A stretch of 41,007 nt of DNA, taken from assembly GCA_020346465.1 (NCBI GenBank), contig CP070783.1:1255005-1296011 (forward strand), in the 5' to 3' direction. Of this stretch, positions 8,096-13,447 are shown in pieces. A program made the translations under genes and the position numbers. The notes beneath the pieces were generated by a model. That model was given only the letters and a program-made list of their open reading frames with translations, was not told the origin of the DNA and ran no database searches. Positions within the stretch are counted from its first letter, which is position 1, and every line of letters begins with the position of its first letter. The stretch comes from Deltaproteobacteria bacterium. GTDB taxonomy: Bacteria > Desulfobacterota > Deferrimicrobia > Deferrimicrobiales > Deferrimicrobiaceae.

Positions 8096-8896
8096 TTGAC
8101 CGTTTTCAAGGCCATACTGCTGGGCATCCTCCAGGGGGCCACCGAGTTTCTCCCGGTGAGCAGCTCGGGGCACCTGGTTCTCGCGCAGCAGGTCCTGGGG
8201 CTCAGGGAACCGGAGCTGGCGTTCGACATCCTCCTTCACCTGGGCACGCTGCTCGCCGTTCTCCTCTTTCTCCGGAGGGAGATCGCCGAGGTGCTCGGCT
8301 CTCTTTTCCGGCGGGGTCCGGAAGAACAGGACGAACCGTGGGGGCGCAGGGATCTCCTGCTGATGGCGGTGTCCACGGTGCCGACCGCCGTCATCGGGTA
8401 CGCCTTTCACGACGCGGTGGAGAAGGGGGTCTCCGTCCGGGAAGTGGGGATCGCCTACCTGGTCCTCACGGCAATCCTGCTGATCAGCAACCTCCGGTTC
8501 CGCCACAAGATGGACCCCGAGCGGATCGACCTCCGGGAAGCGTTCGCCATCGGGATCGTGCAGGGGATGGCCGTCCTTCCCGGGCTTTCCCGGTCCGGTT
8601 CGACGATAGCGCTCGCCCTCGTGCTGGGGATCGGGGCGTCGCGAAGCGCGAAGTACTCCTTCTTCATCTCCATCCCGGCTATTCTGGGGGCGGCGGCCCT
8701 GCAACTGCACATCAGGGGCGGGTCGGTGCTGCCCCCGTTCCTTCCTTCCGCCCTGGGCTTCCTCCTGTCGCTCGTGGTGGGGTACATCGCCCTGACGGTA
8801 GTCGAGAGGCTTGTTACCCGGGGAAAGCTCCTCCGGTTCGCCCCGTACACCTTCCTGCTCGCCGTTTTCTGCTTCTACCTGTACGGGCAAGGATAA
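8096..8896 (+). CDS. uppP: Undecaprenyl-diphosphatase UppP (BacA)
   Basis: The 266-residue integral membrane protein dephosphorylates undecaprenyl pyrophosphate after peptidoglycan and O-antigen polymerisation and contributes to bacitracin tolerance. Both signature regions are present: the Gln/Glu region and SSSGH in LQGATEFLPVSSSGHL (residues 12-27), and the PGLSRSGST loop (162-170) with Arg166. Seven to eight hydrophobic segments match the family and the length is normal. The TTG start lies 10 bases after the mutase stop and has only a weak ribosome-binding site, so translational coupling to the mutase is likely. It is convergent with the murU-like gene. Confidence 0.96.
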   Translation: MTVFKAILLGILQGATEFLPVSSSGHLVLAQQVLGLREPELAFDILLHLGTLLAVLLFLRREIAEVLGSLFRRGPEEQDEPWGRRDLLLMAVSTVPTAVIGYAFHDAVEKGVSVREVGIAYLVLTAILLISNLRFRHKMDPERIDLREAFAIGIVQGMAVLPGLSRSGSTIALALVLGIGASRSAKYSFFISIPAILGAAALQLHIRGGSVLPPFLPSALGFLLSLVVGYIALTVVERLVTRGKLLRFAPYTFLLAVFCFYLYGQG

Positions 8897-8960
8897 GACC
8901 CGGTTCGACCTTTCTGCTCCGTCCGCCGCGCCCCGGACTACCCGGGTCCGCCGGGGGGAG

Positions 8961-9911
8961 TTACCCTGCCTGGATGCGGCGCCGCGGGGTGAGAATCGCG
9001 CCGGCGAGCTCCTCCCCCGCGGAAAGAACCGCCCCCGGCCAGAGAATGGATCGGGAGACCGACGCCCCTTCGGCAACCGTGGCGCCGTCCTCGATGACGG
9101 CAGACGGGCCGACCCGGGCGCCACGGGTGAGCTTCGCCTTCGGGGAGATGTAGACGGGCGGGATGATCGTGACGCCGTCGACGTCTGCATCGGGAGGCTT
9201 TCCGGCCTGCTTCTTCCCCGGGAGCATGGCGAGGGTCCCTTCCAGATAGTCTGCCGGGGTGCCGAACTCCTGGAAGCGCCCCGACGAAAGGAACCCGAAG
9301 ACGGGGGCCCCCTCGGCAACGAGGGGAGTGTAGGTCTCCCGGATGATGCACGACGCCCTCGCCGGCGGGATCCTCGCGAGGAGCGCCGGTTCGACGATCT
9401 GGCACCCCGTGTAGAACCCGGATCGCGTTCCCTCGCCGGCTTCGTTCCCGAACCCGGTGATCCGCCCCTCTTCCCCCACCCAGATGGGCGTGTACCGTTT
9501 CGCGGGATCCGGAAAGAGGATCAGGGTGGCCAGCGCTTTCTTCTCCCGGTGAAAGGCGAGGGCGGAGGCAAAGGGGAAGGAGACGACCGTATCCCCGTTC
9601 ATGGTGACGAAGGTGCCCCCTTTCAGGAACTCGCGGGCATTCCAGATTCCTCCCCCCGTGCCGAGGATGACAGGCTCCAGCGTGAAATCGACGCGAACGC
9701 CCTTGCCCGCCCACCCCGTCACCCGCTGCTGGATGAGTTTCGGGCGCGTGTGGAGGTTCATGACGAACGAGCGGATCCCCATCCGACGGAGGAACTCCAT
9801 GTTGTAGGTGCACAGGGGCCGGCCCAGGACCGGGACAACGGGCTTGGGCAGTTCGTAGGAGAGCGGGCGAAGGCGGGTCCCCAGGCCGGCTGCGAGGATC
9901 ATCCCTCTCAT
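8961..9911 (-). CDS. murU: Sugar-1-phosphate nucleotidyltransferase, MurU/ManC-like, with left-handed beta-helix tail
   Basis: The 316-residue protein begins with the nucleotidyltransferase signature ILAAGLGTRLRP and continues with ELPKPVVPVLGRP and the metal-binding MNGDTV. After the catalytic domain (about 1-235) come hexapeptide-like repeats (VTIIPPVYISPKAKLTRGAR onward), a partial left-handed beta-helix. Its start overlaps the upstream kinase gene by ATGA. In Pseudomonas an adjacent AmgK/MurU pair turns MurNAc into UDP-MurNAc in peptidoglycan recycling, and the pairing suggests that role here. Pseudomonas MurU is shorter and lacks a beta-helix, so GDP-mannose or UDP-GlcNAc synthesis is a real alternative; the symbol is context-based. 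Confidence 0.75.
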   Translation of the reverse strand: MRGMILAAGLGTRLRPLSYELPKPVVPVLGRPLCTYNMEFLRRMGIRSFVMNLHTRPKLIQQRVTGWAGKGVRVDFTLEPVILGTGGGIWNAREFLKGGTFVTMNGDTVVSFPFASALAFHREKKALATLILFPDPAKRYTPIWVGEEGRITGFGNEAGEGTRSGFYTGCQIVEPALLARIPPARASCIIRETYTPLVAEGAPVFGFLSSGRFQEFGTPADYLEGTLAMLPGKKQAGKPPDADVDGVTIIPPVYISPKAKLTRGARVGPSAVIEDGATVAEGASVSRSILWPGAVLSAGEELAGAILTPRRRIQAG

Positions 9912-10984
9912 GACGGCGCCTCGGAAGCCGCCTTCGCCGCGAGGTCGGACAGGATCGGCAGGAGTTTCCGGGCCAGCGGCTTCATCCGCGGGTTCCGGTC
10001 GAAGTTCGAACAGAGGTGGGCCACGGTCGGCGGGATGAACCGGAGGTAGAACGTTTTTCCGAGGTTGTGGGACTGGTTCCCGAACGTGCCGATCGCCTTG
10101 ACGTTCCTCTGCAGCGCGGAAACGTCGAGGCGGTGCGCGAACGTGGCCTGATCCCCCCCCATTCTCCTGAGCCCGGCAGGGGCTGCGTCCCGGTACGCGT
10201 AGACGAGTTCGTCGACCGCCTTTTCGGGCAGCGTCACGTAGGAGTCCCGCAGGAGGGAGCAGAGATCGTAGAAGACGTTTCCCATCCGGGCGTCCTGGAA
10301 ATCGAGGACACGCAATGCCGGGGCCGCACCACCCTCCCCGCCGGGGATCACCATGATGTTCCGGCTGTGGTAATCGCGATGGGCGAGGATGCGCGGGAGC
10401 CCCGCCAGTTCCGAGAGAAACGGCAGGAACAGGTCCTCCAGGGCGCGCTCCTCGGTTTCCGACAGGGCGATTCCCCCGTACTTCCGGACGGCGTTCTCGA
10501 AAAAGAAGTCGATCTCCTCGGCGAATTTCCCCACGTCGAACGCGAGGCGGGAGGGGATCGCCTCCCCGTCGAGCGCTTTCGTCCCGTCCCATTGGATGCG
10601 GACCAGGATCTCGATGCACCGCCCGTAGAGCGGGAGCACCTCTTCCGCGGTGCGGGCGGAGTGGACGGCCCCCTCCAGCATCGTGTCGCCGGCGTCCTCC
10701 AGGAACAGCCGTTTGGCTTCGGGGACGGCAAGGTAGATCTCGGGAACGGGGACGCCCGCTTTCCGGAGGTACCGGTGCACGTTCACGAACGGGAGTTCCC
10801 GTCCCCGGGGAATCTCGTCCGGATACTCCATCATGACGAGCGAGGGGATGGGGGACCCCGGGGCCATCCGGACCCGGTAGTACCGGCGGGTGGAGGCGTC
10901 CCCCGCGAGCTCCGCGATCTCTTCCACGCGGGCCGGTCCGGGGAAGAGCGCGGACAAAGCGATCCCGATTTCCCGTTCGTTCAC
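9908..10984 (-). CDS. amgK: Anomeric sugar kinase, AmgK-like aminoglycoside-phosphotransferase fold
   Basis: The 358-residue protein has the choline/aminoglycoside kinase fold. Key residues seen are the catalytic HRDYHSRN (Asp204, Asn209) and metal-binding Asp228 in LDFQDARMG; the N-terminal GDASTRRYYRV replaces a classical P-loop, as in this family. AmgK phosphorylates MurNAc or GlcNAc at the anomeric carbon, feeding MurU and bypassing de novo, fosfomycin-sensitive UDP-MurNAc synthesis. The GTG start overlaps the upstream TIM-barrel stop as GTGA, and its own stop overlaps the next start as ATGA, so all three genes are coupled. The substrate is inferred from family and neighbour. Confidence 0.8.
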   Translation of the reverse strand: MNEREIGIALSALFPGPARVEEIAELAGDASTRRYYRVRMAPGSPIPSLVMMEYPDEIPRGRELPFVNVHRYLRKAGVPVPEIYLAVPEAKRLFLEDAGDTMLEGAVHSARTAEEVLPLYGRCIEILVRIQWDGTKALDGEAIPSRLAFDVGKFAEEIDFFFENAVRKYGGIALSETEERALEDLFLPFLSELAGLPRILAHRDYHSRNIMVIPGGEGGAAPALRVLDFQDARMGNVFYDLCSLLRDSYVTLPEKAVDELVYAYRDAAPAGLRRMGGDQATFAHRLDVSALQRNVKAIGTFGNQSHNLGKTFYLRFIPPTVAHLCSNFDRNPRMKPLARKLLPILSDLAAKAASEAPS

Positions 10985-11838
10985 CTGCGGAGCCGCCCTC
11001 CTTCGCCGGCGTACCGGTCCAGCGCGCCGCGGCACTCGCCAAGGATCTCCTCGAAACTGCGGTAGGGCGGGTTCTCCCCGCAGGTGAGGTCGCGGAGCTC
11101 CACGGTGAACGGTCCGGAAAAGCCGATGTCGCGAAGCCCGGCAAACACCTCTCCCCAGGCGATCGCGCCGCGCCCCGGGACGAGGTGGTCGTCCTTCTGA
11201 CCGTGGTTGTCCGAGGCGTGCACGTGGATCAGCCGGGGGGCCGAGTCCCGGATGGCGTTCCCGACACCGCCCTCGATGTTGGCGTGGCCCAGGTCGAGGC
11301 ACACCCCGACCCGGTCCCCGGGGTACCGGGCGGCGATATCCATGACGATCTCCACACTCCCCGAGGAAAGCGGCGTATTTTCCACTGCGAATCGAACGGT
11401 TTCGGGAATCTGCGCGAGGAGCTCGTTCAGGGACCCGAGGAACGCCCCCCATCTTCTCGGGTACCAGTTCTCCGCGGGGAAGCTGGTGTGAAGAACGAGA
11501 GTCCCCCCGCCGTTGCCCGCCAGCCATCTTCCCGCCGCTGCGGTGGATTCCACCGACAGCCGGCGGTGCGATTCATCCTCCGTGGACAGCGAGTACCAGC
11601 GGTCCTTCCTGTACCTCCGGACGTCGGGATAGAGCGGTGCATGGAGGCTCGCAACGGTCACTCCGTTCGCGGCCAGAAGGGAGGCGATCTCTCCCGAGGC
11701 GACCGGATCCCCGTACGGAAAGTGGGGCGGCATGGCCCACAGTTCCGCGGAGGAGAACCCGAACTTCGGGAAAAGGGACACGATCGATTCGTCCAGGTCC
11801 CGGAAAACGAACAGGTGGGTCGACAGCGAGAATTCCAT
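10981..11838 (-). CDS. TIM-barrel sugar isomerase/epimerase-like protein (xylose isomerase-like superfamily)
   Basis: The 285-residue protein matches the AP endonuclease 2/xylose isomerase-like TIM barrel: LSTHLF at the first strand, SSAELWAMPPHFP, VTVASLHAPLYPD, TLVLHTSFPAENW, VRFAVENTPLSSG, VGVCLDLGHANIEG, LIHVHASDNHG and FTVELRD. The Glu (VEN), Asp/His (DLGH), His (HVHASD) and final Glu (VELRD) at strand ends are the usual divalent-metal ligands of epimerases and isomerases. The reaction is unknown. It is the first gene of the coupled TIM-barrel/amgK/murU operon, so a role in handling an amino sugar or sugar acid from the cell wall is reasonable but unproven. AAGGAA precedes the ATG. Confidence 0.85.
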   Translation of the reverse strand: MEFSLSTHLFVFRDLDESIVSLFPKFGFSSAELWAMPPHFPYGDPVASGEIASLLAANGVTVASLHAPLYPDVRRYRKDRWYSLSTEDESHRRLSVESTAAAGRWLAGNGGGTLVLHTSFPAENWYPRRWGAFLGSLNELLAQIPETVRFAVENTPLSSGSVEIVMDIAARYPGDRVGVCLDLGHANIEGGVGNAIRDSAPRLIHVHASDNHGQKDDHLVPGRGAIAWGEVFAGLRDIGFSGPFTVELRDLTCGENPPYRSFEEILGECRGALDRYAGEGGRLRR

Positions 11839-11880
11839 GGGTTCAGGCCGCTTCCTTGGGTTCTCGGCGAGACTTCCGCG

Positions 11881-11889
11881 ATAATAGCA
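11881..11889 (-). promoter_or_regulatory. Candidate extended -10 promoter of the TIM-barrel/amgK/murU operon
   Basis: The minus strand reads TGCTATTAT, an extended -10 with a TATTAT hexamer, about 43 bases upstream of the TIM-barrel start codon. No clear -35 is seen. Confidence 0.4.
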
Positions 11890-11920
11890 CGGAGATGGAA
11901 ACCCTTCTACTTTTCGCTCC

Positions 11921-12217
11921 CTACGAAGGCTGATCTTCCTCCGGGGACAGTTGGGGGACAGTCCGGATGTAATGGGTGCGTGGCAAAGGAATGGCGTGTG
12001 CCTGCCAACAGGGGGACGGAATCCTCCCCCCGGCATTTTGGTAACGTTCGGTTTGGGCAAATTCCGAATTCGAGCAACCGGACGGGCATTGAAACGCGCC
12101 TTCGTTGAACCACCCATCCGGTCGTTGGGGGGGATACCAAACCTTCCTGCACATCTGGCACTCAACCTTGCCGCTGTCGACATCGACAAGTTTTCCGGTC
12201 CCGTTCGATTTCCTCAT
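11921..12217 (-). CDS. Small zinc-ribbon-like protein of unknown function
   Basis: The 98-residue protein starts with MRKSNGTGKLVDVDSGKVEC. Four cysteines form a likely zinc site, CQMC at about 21-24 and CPSGC near 46-50, around VWYPPQRPDGWFNEGAFQ. This looks like a small rubredoxin-knuckle fold; no specific family is named. The ATG at 12217 is chosen over 12283 because GGAG lies 9 bases upstream and the conserved-looking part begins there. The last 30 or so residues (IPLPRTHYIRTVPQLSPEEDQPS) run through a repeat-like sequence at 11941-11959 and do not resemble the rest, so the native C-terminus may have been replaced. Confidence 0.6.
   Translation of the reverse strand: MRKSNGTGKLVDVDSGKVECQMCRKVWYPPQRPDGWFNEGAFQCPSGCSNSEFAQTERYQNAGGRIPSPCWQAHAIPLPRTHYIRTVPQLSPEEDQPS
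11941..11959. repeat. GGGGACA-type repeat, copy 1
   Basis: CCGGGGACAGTTGGGGGAC resembles the element at 13326-13346 (CCGGGGACAATCTGGGGGAA), which lies on the other side of the recombinase remnant. Both consist of two G-rich GGGGAC-like blocks 11-12 bases apart. Whether this is a dispersed REP-like family needs the rest of the genome. Confidence 0.35.
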
Positions 12218-12302
12218 TGTTCCTACTCCATGGGGTTGTAGAGTCCCGGTTGCCATACACCTCCCTGTAAGAGATAACGACATGCGATCGGTTGCTCTTT
12301 AA

Positions 12303-12435
12303 TTGGCGGCGAAAGTTCGTTCCGGGGACGCTCGAAACGCGGGAGCCGATATCGCAACGGTGCAGAAGAGGATGGGGCATGCCGATCCTGCCACTACGGC
12401 GCTCGCGGAGCAGGATGCGGGAACATATTCCTTGA
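12303..12435 (+). pseudogene. C-terminal remnant of a tyrosine recombinase (integrase)
   Basis: Frame 3 from 12303 reads a short peptide containing GADIATVQKRMGHADPATT, the conserved block of tyrosine recombinases that holds the box II LGHxxxxTT histidine just before the nucleophilic Tyr. A TAA at 12300 cuts it off upstream near where the HxLR motif should be. At about 12396 the reading must shift by +1, after which RRSRSRMREHIP and a stop at 12433-12435 read like the usual integrase tail. The Tyr-containing residues are missing at the shift, consistent with a small deletion. The rest of the gene is gone, so this is a decayed scar of a mobile element. Confidence 0.65.
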
Positions 12436-12460
12436 CATTGATGTACCCCGGGGCTATGAG
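12432..12460 (+). promoter_or_regulatory. Candidate promoter for the structured leader and repeat protein
   Basis: TTGACA (12432-12437), a perfect -35, is followed after 17 bases by TATGAG (12455-12460), four of six to the -10 consensus. A start near 12467 would give a leader of about 258 bases before the ATG at 12725. The -35 overlaps the last codon and stop of the recombinase remnant. Confidence 0.45.
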
Positions 12461-12527
12461 GAAACTGTAAGGCTCGTCCCCAGGAAACCAACCCGATTAC
12501 CTTACAGCCATACGGGAACCTACAGGC

Positions 12528-12588
12528 AACCGTTTTCCCTTTCGATGAAAGGGGGGCTGGGATGACTTTCCTTTCTCCCAGAACGGTT
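12528..12588 (+). ncRNA. Candidate three-way-junction RNA element in the leader of the repeat-protein gene
   Basis: Read by eye, AACCGTT (12528-12534) pairs with AACGGTT (12582-12588) and encloses two hairpins: CCCTTTC-GAT-GAAAGGG (12537-12553) and CTGGGA/TCCCAG (12557-12562 with 12576-12581). No known riboswitch consensus was recognised; the GEMM cyclic di-GMP core was looked for and not found. It lies inside the predicted 5' leader of the gene at 12725. Confidence 0.35.
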
Positions 12589-12647
12589 CGCTATCACTTC
12601 CATCCGTCAGACCTGTGCCAGTTCCGGCCGCCGTAAGCCCGATGAAC

Positions 12648-12687
12648 AAGGTTTCCCGATAAAAAGGGGAAACGCCTTGCGCGGCGT
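12648..12687 (+). promoter_or_regulatory. Overlapping alternative hairpins before the ribosome-binding site
   Basis: GTTTCCC (12651-12657) pairs with GGGAAAC (12667-12673). ACGCC (12672-12676) pairs with GGCGT (12683-12687) and shares two bases with the first stem, so the two cannot both form fully. They lie 20-60 bases upstream of the GGAGG that serves the gene at 12725. This might modulate translation; that is inference. Confidence 0.3.
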
Positions 12688-12724
12688 CATCAATCTTCCA
12701 TCGTGACCATGGAGGAGAAAGAAT

Positions 12725-13126
12725 ATGAAAATAAAATGGATTTGGGGGTGCATTGGGTTGGGCTCTCTCCTGGTCGTGCTGGCTGGGATTTCCCCGGCCG
12801 TGGGGGAGAGCGACAAATTGGGGGGAACCGAGAGACCGGTGATGGAGGCGATGGGAGCCCCGTCGTTCGGGGCCGAGGATTGGGTACCGCCCCAGGGAGA
12901 GACCCGGGTAGTGAAGGTGGAAACCCCGTCGCTCGGGGCAGAGGATTGGGTACCGCCCCAGGGAGAGACCCGGGTAGTGAAGGTGGAACCCCCGTCGTTC
13001 GGAGCCGAGGATTTCTTGGTGGCGGAAACCCCATCGTCCGAAGCCGCGGATTGGGCAGGGTCCATGGAACCCTCCGATGCGGTGGGAACCGGTGCGATAC
13101 CGGCACCGGCACCGGAGAAACGCTAG
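12725..13126 (+). CDS. Secreted protein with 22-residue tandem repeats, unknown function
   Basis: The 133-residue protein has a clear signal peptide (MKIKW, then a hydrophobic stretch to about residue 24, cleavage near VGES). The mature part is a tandem array of the unit PSFGAEDWVPPQGETRVVKV at residues 46-67 and 68-89, with shorter degenerate copies at 90-102 and 103-114. It ends in a low-complexity AIPAPAPEKR tail. No cysteine is in the mature protein and no domain is recognised; it is probably disordered or a small periplasmic or surface repeat. GGAGG about 10 bases before the ATG supports the start. It is a single-gene unit, with its own promoter and long leader and a terminator at 13182-13210. 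Confidence 0.75.
   Translation: MKIKWIWGCIGLGSLLVVLAGISPAVGESDKLGGTERPVMEAMGAPSFGAEDWVPPQGETRVVKVETPSLGAEDWVPPQGETRVVKVEPPSFGAEDFLVAETPSSEAADWAGSMEPSDAVGTGAIPAPAPEKR
12858..12989 (+). repeat. 66-bp tandem repeat within the secreted protein gene
   Basis: Two 66-bp units are nearly identical; bases 12875-12922 recur exactly at 12941-12988. A partial third copy follows. The uniformity at silent positions points to recent expansion. Confidence 0.9.
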
Positions 13127-13181
13127 ATGGACGACCACTATCCCGGCTGAACGGACGCGAAGAGCCAACCGGAGCGCGAAG

Positions 13182-13210
13182 AAGGGCGGGTTTCACATAC
13201 CCGCCCTTTT
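13182..13210 (+). terminator. Intrinsic terminator after the secreted repeat protein
   Basis: AAGGGCGGGT (13182-13191) pairs perfectly with ACCCGCCCTT (13199-13208) around a 7-base loop, followed by TTTT through 13210. It lies 56 bases after the stop of the repeat-protein gene. Confidence 0.8.
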
Positions 13211-13325
13211 CATCTGCGCGTCCCGGAAGTCCTCCTTGGCGGAAAACCCGGGGAAACGCGGCACCCTACCCTGCCGGGCAACTCGCGGATGAAAAAACCC
13301 ATCAAATAGCCGAAAGGGGAGTGCT

Positions 13326-13346
13326 CCGGGGACAATCTGGGGGAAC
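13326..13346. repeat. GGGGACA-type repeat, copy 2
   Basis: CCGGGGACAATCTGGGGGAA is similar to 11941-11959 and lies on the opposite flank of the recombinase remnant, 1.4 kb away, in the same orientation. Confidence 0.35.
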
Positions 13347-13447
13347 TTTTTATCGGGGGATTTCCTTTTTGGATTCAAGGAAAGAATGGGATCCGCGATA
13401 ATACCATACCGGGAAACGTTTCCGGATTTCCTAGAGGGGATGACCTT

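Larger units (their letters stand above)
12218..12724. other. 507-bp stretch without an intact gene
   Basis: Between the zinc-ribbon-like gene and the secreted repeat protein there is no intact coding region. The stretch holds the tyrosine recombinase remnant (12303-12435), a sigma-70-like promoter (12432-12460), a foldable RNA segment (12528-12588) and further hairpins (12648-12687) just ahead of the ribosome-binding site of the next gene. Confidence 0.7.
13127..13447. other. 321-bp stretch without a supported gene
   Basis: This interval holds the terminator at 13182-13210 and the G-rich repeat at 13326-13346. A 106-residue minus-strand frame (13193-13513) crosses it but lacks a ribosome-binding site, signal or family match and runs into the start of slt. 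A GATAAT hexamer at 13397-13402 could be the -10 of the slt promoter, without a well-placed -35. Confidence 0.55.

Noticed and set aside
12322-12329. Third CCGGGGAC copy within the recombinase remnant
   Set aside because: It lacks the second G-rich block and is explained by the integrase-like codons around it.
12497-13168. Minus-strand open frame of 223 residues with repeats
   Set aside because: It is the mirror of the 66-bp repeats of the secreted protein; the plus strand has the signal peptide, ribosome-binding site and terminator.
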